A DNA stretch of 64,000 nt, from the NCBI GenBank assembly GCA_963780815.1, contig CAWADG010000006.1:1-64000 (forward strand). Direction: 5' to 3'. Below the pieces are notes generated by a model. That model was given only the letters and a program-made list of their open reading frames with translations. It made no database searches and had not been told where the DNA came from. Made by a program: the position numbers and the translations under genes. Source of the DNA: VRUE01 sp963780815 (GTDB lineage Bacteria > Actinomycetota > Thermoleophilia > Solirubrobacterales > 70-9). Below, piece after piece: positions 31,734-40,364 of the stretch (the first letter of the stretch is position 1; each line of letters opens with the position of its first letter).

Positions 31734-34058
31734 GTGCGAATCGCACTCGTCTCGCCATATTCCTGGTCCTACCAGGGAGGCGTGAATCGGCACGTTGAGG
31801 CACTTGCCGAAGAGTTTCTCGGCCGCGGTCATCACGTACGAGTTCTCGCTCCCGTCGACCCCCCTGACCGGCTCAGCCGGGTGCTTCACCGTGCGCCGGC
31901 CGAAGCGAACGAGCTTCCCGACTACCTGGTGCCGCTCGGCCGCACGGCAGGCTTCTCCGCCAACGGAGCGGTCTCCAACCTGGCGCCATTCCCCGCCGGC
32001 GGTGTCGTCGCCCCACGGCGCGAGCTGCGCAAGGGCCGTTTTGACGTCATCCACATCCACGAGCCGCTTGTTCCCCTGGTCGGCTGGAACGCCGCGCTTG
32101 GGGCCGAAGTCCCGGCGGTCGGGACCTTCCACGCCTACGCAACGAAGGCGCTCCCCAATCACATCGCCACGGCGCTCGGCGCCCGGCGGGTCTTCAACCG
32201 GCTCTCGGCGAGGATCGCCGTCTCCGAGGCCGCCGCGTGGACCGGTCAGCGTTGGTTCGGCGGCCGCTACGAGATAGTTCCCAACGGCGTCGACGTCGAC
32301 GCCGCCCCCAGTGGCCCGAAGGCTGCGGGTGAGGAGCTGCGGGTGCTGTTCGTCGGTCGCCCCGAGGAGCGCAAGGGCCTCCCGATACTGCTCACCGCCT
32401 TCGGCGCCCTCACCGAGCACGTGCCCTGCCGCCTTACCGTGATCGGCGCCGACCGCGCCGACGTGCTCCGCTACCTGGCCGACCCCGAGACGATGGAGCA
32501 CATCGACATCCGCGGCCGCGTCTCCGGCGAGAGCCTCTGGCAGGAGCTCCACGACGCTGATGTCCTCTGCGCTCCCTCCCTTGCCGGCGAGAGCTTCGGG
32601 ATGGTCCTGACCGAGGCCTTCGCCGCCGGCACCCCGGTCATCGCCTCCGCGATCGCCGGCTACAGCGACGTCGTCACCGACGGCGTCGACGGCGTCCTGG
32701 TTCCGCCCGGAGACCCGCAGCGCCTCGCCGAGGAGCTCCAGCGCGCCCACCATGAGCCGGAGCGCCTCGCGGCGATGGGCCGCGCCGCGCGGCAGAGCGC
32801 CCAGCGCTACGCCTGGCCCCGTGTCGCCGATCGGGTCACCCGCGTCTATGAGCGGGCGATCGAGGTTCCGGCCCCGGTCACCAAGACCGAACGGACGGCC
32901 CACTGGGCGGGGCTGAGGCCGGCCGACGGCCGCCCCCCGGTTCCGCCCCTGAGATTGCCCTCACCGGACCCGCCGCTCGCCGCCGACGGCAGCCGCGCAC
33001 GTCGCATCGCGCGTCGGGCCGGGCTTGCGGTCGCCGGCGCCCTCGGCATCGGCCTGACCGCCCTGGCGGCCCAGAAAATCGGCGTCGACAAGGTCTTCGC
33101 CAGCATCGTTCGCTCCGACCTCACCTGGGTCCTGATCGCGTGCGCGCTGATGTCGGCGTCACTCTTCTTCCGCGCTGCCTCCTGGTACTGGATCGTCCGT
33201 GCGGCGCTGCCGAACCGGTCCGTCCGCCGTCGCGACGTCACCTCGGCGACGATGATCGGGGTGCTGATGTCGGCGACCCTGCCGGCGCGACTCGGCGAGC
33301 CGGCGCGCGCGATGACCCTCGCCCGCCGGACCGGCCGGATGCGGGAAACGTTCCCGGTCCTGCTCGGGACCCTGGTCTCGCAGACGATGCTCAACCTCAT
33401 CGCGCTGCTGCTGCTCGGCGTGATCATCGTCTCAACGACCGACCTCTTCCACTCCGGCACCCAGAAGATCTTCGTCTTCAGCCTCGTGCCACTTGGTGTG
33501 CTCCTGCTGGTGCTGCTGGCCCCGATGCTGATGCGCCGCAACGGGAACGGCCGCTTCGCCCGCATCGGAGCCGCCGCCCACCGGGCGCTGCTGCAGGTCC
33601 GGGCGGGGCTCAGCGTCTTCCGAACGCCGCGGCGCGGCCTCGCCGCGGCCGGCGCCCAGTTCTCGGCCTGGGCGATCCAGCTCTCCGCGTGCTGGGCGCT
33701 GTTCGCGGCGCTCGGGCTCGACCACAGCGCCGGGATCGGCGCCGCCGCCGCCGTCCTCTTCGCCGTCAACGTGACCGCCGTCGTGCCGGCGACGCCGTCC
33801 AACATCGGCGTCTTCCAGCTAGCGGTGATCAGCGTCCTCCACACCGGCTTCGGGGTCAGCACCGCCGACGCGCTTGCCTACGGCGTGATCCTGCAGGCGG
33901 TCGAGATCGCGACCGCCGTCGCGCTCGGCCTGCCGGCGCTCGTCCGCGAGGGGATGACCTGGAGCGACCTCCGGGTCCAGGCGCTTTCCGCGGCCCCGGT
34001 CCGGCTCGAGCCGAAGCCCCGCCCGCGCACCCGTGAGCGCGAGGGCGTCCGGATCTAG
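31734..34058 (+). CDS. GT4 glycosyltransferase fused to UPF0104/LPG-synthase-type membrane domain
   Basis: 774 aa from GTG 31734. Residues 1-380 are a GT-B, family-4 glycosyltransferase: SYQGGVNRHVEALAEEFL, FDVIHIHEPLVP, PNGVDVD, GRPEERKG and the ESFGMVLTE E-x7-E motif, most like PimA-type phosphatidylinositol mannosyltransferases. Residues ~420-745 hold about eight helices of the lysylphosphatidylglycerol-synthase-TM/AglD family (TLPARLGEPARAM, VVPATPSNIGVFQ). The fusion suggests sugar transfer to a lipid coupled to membrane handling of the product. A single chain joins them with no frameshift evident. Confidence 0.92.
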   Translation: MRIALVSPYSWSYQGGVNRHVEALAEEFLGRGHHVRVLAPVDPPDRLSRVLHRAPAEANELPDYLVPLGRTAGFSANGAVSNLAPFPAGGVVAPRRELRKGRFDVIHIHEPLVPLVGWNAALGAEVPAVGTFHAYATKALPNHIATALGARRVFNRLSARIAVSEAAAWTGQRWFGGRYEIVPNGVDVDAAPSGPKAAGEELRVLFVGRPEERKGLPILLTAFGALTEHVPCRLTVIGADRADVLRYLADPETMEHIDIRGRVSGESLWQELHDADVLCAPSLAGESFGMVLTEAFAAGTPVIASAIAGYSDVVTDGVDGVLVPPGDPQRLAEELQRAHHEPERLAAMGRAARQSAQRYAWPRVADRVTRVYERAIEVPAPVTKTERTAHWAGLRPADGRPPVPPLRLPSPDPPLAADGSRARRIARRAGLAVAGALGIGLTALAAQKIGVDKVFASIVRSDLTWVLIACALMSASLFFRAASWYWIVRAALPNRSVRRRDVTSATMIGVLMSATLPARLGEPARAMTLARRTGRMRETFPVLLGTLVSQTMLNLIALLLLGVIIVSTTDLFHSGTQKIFVFSLVPLGVLLLVLLAPMLMRRNGNGRFARIGAAAHRALLQVRAGLSVFRTPRRGLAAAGAQFSAWAIQLSACWALFAALGLDHSAGIGAAAAVLFAVNVTAVVPATPSNIGVFQLAVISVLHTGFGVSTADALAYGVILQAVEIATAVALGLPALVREGMTWSDLRVQALSAAPVRLEPKPRPRTREREGVRI

Positions 34059-34894
34059 CCTTCGAGAATCCGAAGGATCCTGGCCAGGAGCGCCTCGGGT
34101 TCATCCTCCAGCTGGTTCCAGGTGACCCGGATCACCCTGTAGCCAGCGGCGACCAGCAACTGGTCCCGCCACCTATCCCGCCCGAACGCCTGCGGCGTCG
34201 CGTGGGTCGCGGCACCGTCGGTTTCGACCACCAACTGCTCCTCGGCCCAGAAGAAATCGACCTCGATCCAGACCCCGTCCAGATCGATCTTCACATTCAA
34301 GCGGGGGAGGGGAAGCTCCCGCTGCACCAGGCGTGGCCAGAACCGCGCCTCCAGCCGGCTGCGTAGCTTCCGCGTGTCCCCGGCGGTAGCGCGCCAAGGC
34401 GCCAGAAGCTCGCGCAGCGCGGGAGCTCCGCGGCGGCGCGCTCTGCCGAGGAGGTGATCCACGGCGACGACGTCGAGCGAGCGTCGGACGGCCGCCTCCT
34501 CGATCAGCCCACGAAGCCTCGATGTCCCGGTGCTGCCGGCGAGGTCGACGAGCGTGCGGGCGACGGTCGTGCAGGGAATCCCGTGGCTGACGGTGACCTC
34601 GTCAGGACGGGGCACGGGCACGTGGTGCCAGCGCACACCCTCGATTCCTCGGCCGCGCTCTCCCCGGGAGATCACGTGGGCAAGCGCGGGGATCTTCTCA
34701 GTCAGCCCCAGCAGCGCAGCTGCGGATCCATGCGAGATGACCGCACCCGGCCCGGAGGCAAGTGTGGCCGCCTGCATCGGACCCCATCGGCCGATGCCGA
34801 GATGGCCGACCGCATATGCGCCGCGGAGGACGGGATGCAGCCGTCGAGACGCGATTGCTCGGTCGATCTGGGTAGCGCTGAGTCCGAGGTCCAA
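34055..34894 (-). CDS. AbiEi-like N-terminal / DUF559 endonuclease-fold protein
   Basis: 279 aa in this frame. LRGAYAVGHLGIGRWGPMQAA with SHGSAAALLGL is an AbiEi-type antitoxin winged-helix core; the C-terminus VEVDFFWAEEQLVVETDGAA, then RDRWRDQLLVAAGYRVIRVTW is a DUF559/VSR-like endonuclease fold. A better N-terminus lies in another frame: ATG 34946 gives MAEVAGRQHGVISRAQLL and joins if one T is removed near 34893-34894. No toxin partner is encoded beside it. Such stand-alone proteins are common in actinobacteria and their role is unknown. Shares a CTAG stop overlap with the glycosyltransferase gene. Confidence 0.8.
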   Translation of the reverse strand: MDLGLSATQIDRAIASRRLHPVLRGAYAVGHLGIGRWGPMQAATLASGPGAVISHGSAAALLGLTEKIPALAHVISRGERGRGIEGVRWHHVPVPRPDEVTVSHGIPCTTVARTLVDLAGSTGTSRLRGLIEEAAVRRSLDVVAVDHLLGRARRRGAPALRELLAPWRATAGDTRKLRSRLEARFWPRLVQRELPLPRLNVKIDLDGVWIEVDFFWAEEQLVVETDGAATHATPQAFGRDRWRDQLLVAAGYRVIRVTWNQLEDEPEALLARILRILEG

Positions 34895-34959
34895 GGAGCT
34901 GGGCCCGCGAGATCACCCCGTGTTGCCTCCCTGCAACCTCGGCCATGCCGGCGTTTTGC

Positions 34960-35008
34960 CTTCCGGTGGGAGAAATCCTCGCTATGCGACGAAAAGTCCC
35001 ACCGGAAG
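34960..35008. terminator. 12-bp inverted repeat between AbiEi-like and metH genes
   Basis: Arms CTTCCGGTGGGA (34960-34971) and TCCCACCGGAAG (34997-35008) are perfect complements with a 25-nt loop. It lies downstream of the metH stop and upstream of the AbiEi-like start, so it could end metH transcription or act as an operator for the next gene. Confidence 0.55.
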
Positions 35009-35022
35009 CGAAATCGCCCCCG

Positions 35023-38000
35023 CTAAGCCTCGACCGGCGCCTCCTCCGACTCCTCGTCGGGATCGGAATCGGGCTCGGACTCCGGCGGCAGCTCGCCGCC
35101 GCGATCGGTGCCGGCGATCAGCTCGTCGCCCGACTTGCCCTCGGGGATGAAGCCCGACCTCATCCCGAAGTAGACGGCCTGGGGGTGATGGGCGACGATC
35201 GCGACCGTCGATTGCTCGGGCAGGACGGCGTAGCCGTCGGAGAGCGTCATTCCGATCTTCTCTAGGCCGAGCAGGCGCCAGACCTTCTCGTGCTCGGACT
35301 GGTCCGGGCAGGCCGGGTACCCCCACGAATAGCGGCGGCCCTGATCGAGGTCGATGCCGAGCTCGCGGCGGACGTCTGAGTGCAGCCACTCGGCCAGGCC
35401 CTCCGCCGACTGGACGCCGATCCCGTGCACGTAGAGCTGCTCGGCGAACTCGCCCTCGCTCTCGAGCCGCTCGATCAGCTCGGTGACCTCGGGCCCGATG
35501 GTCACCCCCTGGAGGGCGACGACGTCGCGCTCGCCGGAGTCGATCGGGCGGAAGAAGTCGGCAAGGCAGATCCGGTCGTGCCTAGGCTGGCGCGGGAAGA
35601 CGAGCCGCTCGAGCTCGCGCTCGGGGTCCTCGGGGTCGAAGACAACCAGCCCGTTGCCGTCCGCGTTGCAGGGGAAGTAGCCGAGCCGGGCCCTCGGGTG
35701 CAGGTAGTCCTGCTCGCGCCACATCCGCTCCAGTCGGTGCGAGAAGCCCTCCTCCTCGTCTGTCCCCTCGACGAGCTCGCGCCAGGCCTCGCCCTTGACG
35801 CCTTTGCCGCCCCAGTGGAGCTTGAAGAGGACGTGGCGGTCGAGGTAGGGGAAGACCTCGTCGAGGTCGACCGGCACCTCGCGCGCGCCCCAGAACGGCG
35901 GCGAGGGAATCGGGTTGTCGGTGCGGGCCGCGGAGCGGACGCTGTCGTCGGTTGTCGGCGGGCCGTCGTCGACCACGACCGGCTTCTCGCGGAGCTGCTG
36001 CGCCTCGGCGCGGATCCGCTCGACCAGGGGCGCCCGCGCCTCCTCGTCTACCAGCGCGTCCATCGTGTCGAGCCCCTGGAACGCGTCCTTGCAGTAGAAG
36101 ACGCCCGGCTCATAGACGTCGTCGGACTCCTTGCCGTGCGGGTAGAGGGTGCGACGGCCGAAGTCGCGGTTGATCGCGGCGCCGCCGATCAGAACCGGGA
36201 ACGGGAGGTTGCGCTGGTGCAGCTCCTGGACGCAGATCGGCATCTGCTTCGAGGTCGAGACGAGCAGCGCCGAGAGGCCGATCGCGTCGGCCTCGTTCTC
36301 AACTGCGGCTTCGATGATCGCGTCGACCGGGACCTGCTTACCGAGGTCGATCACCGTGTAGCCGTTGTTGGTGAGGATCGTGTTGACGAGCGACTTGCCG
36401 ATGTCGTGGACGTCGCCGAAGACGGTCGCGATCACGACCTTGCCCTTGGTGTGGCCCTCGATCCGGTCGAGGTAGTTCTCGAGCTGGGCGACGGCGCGCT
36501 TCATCACTTCGGCCGACTGGAGGACGAAGGGCAGGATCAGTTCGCCGGCGCCGAACTTGTCGCCGACCTCCTTCATCGCCGGCAGCAGGACCTCGTTCAG
36601 GGTCGGCACCGCGCCGATCTTCTCGACCGAGCGGTCGATCCACTCCTCGACGCCGTCCTTCTTGCGGCGCAGGACGTGCCAATGGAGCGCCTCCTCGGGC
36701 TCCATCCCCTCGGTCGGGTCGCCGGCCTCCTCGGCCGACTCCTCTCCCTTCGACTCGAAATGGGCGATGAACCGCTCGAGCGCGTCCTCGCGGCGGTTGA
36801 AGACGAGGTCGTCGGTGAGGTCGCGCTCCTCATCGGAGATCTCCGAGTAGGGCGTGATGTGGTTGGGATTGACCATCGCCAGGTCGAGGCCGGCCTCGAC
36901 GCAGTGGTGGAGGAAGATCGAGTTGAGAACCGCCCTCGCCGGTGGTGACACCCCGAACGAGACGTTGGAGACGCCGAGCGAGGTCTTCACGCCGGGGATC
37001 TCGGCCTTGATCCGGCGAATCCCCTCGATCGTCTCGACCGCCGAGGGCCTCCACTCCTCGTCGCCGGTGGTCAGCGTGAACGTCAGCGCATCGAAGATCA
37101 GGGCCTCGGGGTCGAGGCCGTGCTCGCCGCAGGCGAGGTCACGGATTCGCTGCACGATCTCGACCTTGCGCTCGGCCGTCTTCGCCATCCCGACCTCGTC
37201 GATCGTCAGCGCGATCAGGGCCGCGCCGTGGGCCTTCGCGAGCGGCACGACGACGTTTGCCTTGTCGGGGCCCGCCTCGAGGTTGATCGAGTTGACGATC
37301 GCGCGGCCCGGGATCTGCTCGAGCGCGGCCCTGATCACCTCCGGCTCGGTCGAGTCGACCTGGATCGGCGCCGGCTGGGTCAGGGAGATCCGCTCGACCA
37401 CCGCCTTCATCTGCTCGTCCTCATCGGAGCGCTCGGTCAGCGCCACGCAGACGTCGAGCACGTGGGCGCCGCCTTCGACCTGGTCTTCGGCGACCTGGAC
37501 GAGGCTGTCGTAGTCGTCGGCGAGCAGCAGTTCCTTCGCCCGTTTCGAGCCCTGCGAGTTGACCCGCTCGCCGACCAGGGTCGGGCGCGGCTCCTGGACC
37601 AGCGCGGTCGAGGTCATCATCGACGAGACCTGCGGCGGACCGGGAGCGGGGCGCTCGCTCGGGATCCGCCCGGCGACGCGCTCGCGGATCGCGCTGATGT
37701 GCTCCGGCGTCGTCCCGCAGCAGCCGCCGACGATGCCGACCGCGTAGCGCTCGACGAACTCGCCGAGCGTCGCCGCGAGCGGCCCCGGCTTTTCCGGGAA
37801 GATCGTCTCGCCGTCGGGGCCCTGAAGCGGCAGCCCCGCGTTCGGGATGCAGTGCACCGGCAGGGGCGAACTTGCGCCGAGGAACCGGATCGCGTCGCGC
37901 ATGTCCTCGGGGCCGGTCGAGCAGTTGAGCCCGATCACGTCCACCTCGAGCGCCGACAGCGTCGTCAGCACCGCCTCGATGTCGGTGCCGAGCAGCATCT

Positions 38001-38595
38001 TGCCTCCCTGAGGGAGGAGCGAGACGCTGGTCTGGATCGGGAGCCTGCGGCCGGTCGCCGCGAATGCCTCGCGGGCGCCGAAGATCGCCGCCTTGACCTC
38101 GAGGATGTCCTGCGCCGTCTCGATGATGATCAGGTCGGCCCCGCCCTCGACCAGGCCCCGGGCCTGTTCGGCGAAGACCTCGACCAGCTTGCCGAAGGAG
38201 ATGTCGCCGAGGGTCGGGTCGTCGGAGGCCGGCAGGAACCCCGTCGGCCCGATCGACCCGGCGACGAAGCGCTCCTCGCCCGCCGCCTTGCGCGCGATCT
38301 GCGCCGCCTTCGTGTTGATCTCGAGCGTCTGCTCGCCCAGCCCCCACTCGTCGAGCTTCAGCCGCGAGCCCTGGAAGGTGTCGGTCTCGACCACCTCGGC
38401 CCCGGCCGCGAGCATCGAGTCGTGCACCCCCTCGATCACGTCGGGGCGGTTCAGGACCAGCGCCTCGTGGCATTTGCCGAGCAGGCCGCCGTAGTCCTCC
38501 TGGGAGAGGTCGAACTGCTCGAGGGTCGCGCCCATGCCGCCGTCGAAGACGACGACCCGCTCCCGGGTTGCGGCTAGGTAGTCACGATCTGGCAT
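35023..38595 (-). CDS. metH: cobalamin-dependent methionine synthase
   Basis: 1190 aa, all four modules present. Residues 1-310: homocysteine/Zn domain (NCSTGPEDM and GGCCGTTPEH supply the Cys ligands). Residues ~330-600: pterin (methyl-THF) domain (GERVNSQGSKRAKELL, PIQVDSTEPEVI). Residues ~650-860: cap and B12 domain with DVHDIGKSLV (the D-x-H-x-x-G lower ligand). Residues ~920-1170: SAM-binding activation domain with WGYPACPDQSEHEKVW. It makes methionine from homocysteine with methylcobalamin. A SAM riboswitch immediately precedes it. Confidence 0.97.
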   Translation of the reverse strand: MPDRDYLAATRERVVVFDGGMGATLEQFDLSQEDYGGLLGKCHEALVLNRPDVIEGVHDSMLAAGAEVVETDTFQGSRLKLDEWGLGEQTLEINTKAAQIARKAAGEERFVAGSIGPTGFLPASDDPTLGDISFGKLVEVFAEQARGLVEGGADLIIIETAQDILEVKAAIFGAREAFAATGRRLPIQTSVSLLPQGGKMLLGTDIEAVLTTLSALEVDVIGLNCSTGPEDMRDAIRFLGASSPLPVHCIPNAGLPLQGPDGETIFPEKPGPLAATLGEFVERYAVGIVGGCCGTTPEHISAIRERVAGRIPSERPAPGPPQVSSMMTSTALVQEPRPTLVGERVNSQGSKRAKELLLADDYDSLVQVAEDQVEGGAHVLDVCVALTERSDEDEQMKAVVERISLTQPAPIQVDSTEPEVIRAALEQIPGRAIVNSINLEAGPDKANVVVPLAKAHGAALIALTIDEVGMAKTAERKVEIVQRIRDLACGEHGLDPEALIFDALTFTLTTGDEEWRPSAVETIEGIRRIKAEIPGVKTSLGVSNVSFGVSPPARAVLNSIFLHHCVEAGLDLAMVNPNHITPYSEISDEERDLTDDLVFNRREDALERFIAHFESKGEESAEEAGDPTEGMEPEEALHWHVLRRKKDGVEEWIDRSVEKIGAVPTLNEVLLPAMKEVGDKFGAGELILPFVLQSAEVMKRAVAQLENYLDRIEGHTKGKVVIATVFGDVHDIGKSLVNTILTNNGYTVIDLGKQVPVDAIIEAAVENEADAIGLSALLVSTSKQMPICVQELHQRNLPFPVLIGGAAINRDFGRRTLYPHGKESDDVYEPGVFYCKDAFQGLDTMDALVDEEARAPLVERIRAEAQQLREKPVVVDDGPPTTDDSVRSAARTDNPIPSPPFWGAREVPVDLDEVFPYLDRHVLFKLHWGGKGVKGEAWRELVEGTDEEEGFSHRLERMWREQDYLHPRARLGYFPCNADGNGLVVFDPEDPERELERLVFPRQPRHDRICLADFFRPIDSGERDVVALQGVTIGPEVTELIERLESEGEFAEQLYVHGIGVQSAEGLAEWLHSDVRRELGIDLDQGRRYSWGYPACPDQSEHEKVWRLLGLEKIGMTLSDGYAVLPEQSTVAIVAHHPQAVYFGMRSGFIPEGKSGDELIAGTDRGGELPPESEPDSDPDEESEEAPVEA

Positions 38596-38613
38596 CTGTC
38601 CTGGGATTCACCT

Positions 38614-38708
38614 CCATCGACCCCGGCGTTAGCACCTCACCTCGATCCGGAGATCTCGGCCGGTTGCTGCGGTGTCAGCGGGCCGGGCCCCTCGACCGCT
38701 CTTGATGG
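38614..38708 (-). promoter_or_regulatory. SAM riboswitch (SAM-I/SAM-IV clan) upstream of metH
   Basis: On the minus strand, P1 pairs CCATC (38708-38704) with GATGG (38618-38614). Between them lie the hallmark AAGAG, a GCGGT/ACCGC P2 stem, CGAGGG and GGCCC, AGCAACC, and GGTGCTAACGCC, in the order of S-box/SAM-IV aptamers. The aptamer ends 18 nt before the metH start, and GGAGGTG overlaps its 3' end, so ligand binding probably blocks translation of metH. Confidence 0.87.
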
Positions 38709-38750
38709 TCGCTGAACGGTATCGAACTCGCGAAATGCGGCTGAAAGAGC

Positions 38751-40361
38751 TCAGCCGCGAATTTTGAGGCGGCGCTTCAGGTCACGGGCGTTGACCGCGG
38801 TGAAAACCCGGCTGACGAGCCCGTGCCGTGCCTTCGTGTACGGGAACCAGGTCGGTTCGCGCTTGCCGCTGAAGCGGGTGACGACGATCGACTCCGGCCG
38901 GCAGTACTTCTTGATCCCGTACTCGCCGTGGCGGAACCCGATCCCGGACTGCTTCCAGCCCCCCATCGGTACCTCCATCGCCGCCATGTTGGAGACCACG
39001 TCGTTGACGTTGACCGAACCGGCCTCGATCCGGCGGGCGACGCTCTCGGCGCGCTGCTTCTCGCCGAAGACCGAGCCGGCGAGCCCGTAGCGGCTATCGT
39101 TGGCGAGCCGCAGGGCCTCCTCGGAGTCCCGGACCTTCATCACCCCGACGACCGGCCCGAAGGTCTCGTCGCGCATCACCTTCATCGAGTGGTCGACGTC
39201 GACGAGGACCGTCGGCTCGTAGTAGTCGCCGGGCCCCTCGACCTTCCTGCCGCCAGTCAGCGCCCTGGCGCCGCCCTCGAGAGCCTCGTTGACGTGGTCT
39301 TCGATCACCGCCGACTGGTTCGGCGAGGTGATCGCGCCGACGTCCTTTTCGGGGCGGCGGCCGTCGGCGCCCTGGCGCAGGCCGCTCACCTCCTTGGTCA
39401 GCTTCGCGACGAACTCGTCGTAGACGGGCTCCTCGACGTAGATCCGCTCGACCGAGAGGCAGACCTGGCCCGAGTTGTACATCGAGCCCCAGGCGGCGGC
39501 GTTCGCGGCACGATCGAGATCGGCGTCCTCGAGCACGATCATCGAGTCCTTGCCGCCCATCTCGAGGCTGACCGGGGTCAGCGTCTCGGCCGCCTGCGCC
39601 ATAACCCTGCGCCCGGTCCGATCGGACCCGGTGAACTGGACGAAGTCGACGTTGTCGACGAGCGAGGAACCCGTCTCGCCGGCTCCCAGCACGCAGTCGA
39701 AGACATCGGGGGCGCCGATCTCCTCCTTCCAGGCCCGGATCACCTCGATCAGGCTGAGCGGCGTGAACTCGGAGGGCTTGACGACGACCGCGGCGCCGGC
39801 CTGGAGCGCCGGCACCGAGTCGCCGAGAGCCATCGCGAGCGGGAAGTTCCAGGGGCTGATCACCCCGACGACCGGGTAGGGCCGGTATTGGACCCGGAGC
39901 TTCTTCGCGGCGAGCAGCGGCGTGTGCGGGCGCAGCGTTTCGTCGGCGAGGAACCTCGATGCCTTCGAGCCGTAGAAGTTGATTAGGTCGATGACGTAGA
40001 AGAGCTCGAGCGAGATGTCGCCGCGGACCTTCCCGGTCTCCGCCTGGACGGTGTCGGAGACCTGCTCGATGTTGTCGAGCAGCCAGTCGCGAAGTCGCCC
40101 CAGCCAGTGGTAGCGGCCCTCGAACCCGAGGGACTCCCACCCGACCTGGTTGCCCCGCACCCGGGCCACCGTCCCCGCGACCGCATCGGGTGCGTCGACG
40201 ACGATCGTGCCGGCCAGGCCGCCGGTCGCCGGGTTGCGGACCTCGATCCGATCGACGCCGCCGCCTACGACGCCGTTTGCTGCGCTAGAAGTGCCCGTGT
40301 TCGTCTCGACCGTGCCGCTCTCCACCGGGGCTCCCTTCGTTGAAACTGGCTGACTGGCCAA
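38751..40361 (-). CDS. NAD(P)-dependent aldehyde dehydrogenase, succinate-semialdehyde-type
   Basis: 536 aa. The catalytic Glu267 (LTPVSLEMGGKD) and Cys301 (NSGQVCLSVER) are intact, and the VVGVISPWNFPL cofactor loop and GGWKQSGIGFRHGEYGIKKY C-terminal motif are complete. Length and the FTGSDRTGRRV segment fit SSADH-like enzymes that oxidise semialdehydes to acids. The N-terminal ~35 residues are a Ser/Thr/Ala-rich extension unlike the family. The next gene on the same strand lies 3 bp upstream of its start region. The native aldehyde is uncertain. Confidence 0.93.
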   Translation of the reverse strand: MASQPVSTKGAPVESGTVETNTGTSSAANGVVGGGVDRIEVRNPATGGLAGTIVVDAPDAVAGTVARVRGNQVGWESLGFEGRYHWLGRLRDWLLDNIEQVSDTVQAETGKVRGDISLELFYVIDLINFYGSKASRFLADETLRPHTPLLAAKKLRVQYRPYPVVGVISPWNFPLAMALGDSVPALQAGAAVVVKPSEFTPLSLIEVIRAWKEEIGAPDVFDCVLGAGETGSSLVDNVDFVQFTGSDRTGRRVMAQAAETLTPVSLEMGGKDSMIVLEDADLDRAANAAAWGSMYNSGQVCLSVERIYVEEPVYDEFVAKLTKEVSGLRQGADGRRPEKDVGAITSPNQSAVIEDHVNEALEGGARALTGGRKVEGPGDYYEPTVLVDVDHSMKVMRDETFGPVVGVMKVRDSEEALRLANDSRYGLAGSVFGEKQRAESVARRIEAGSVNVNDVVSNMAAMEVPMGGWKQSGIGFRHGEYGIKKYCRPESIVVTRFSGKREPTWFPYTKARHGLVSRVFTAVNARDLKRRLKIRG

Positions 40362-40364
40362 AGC

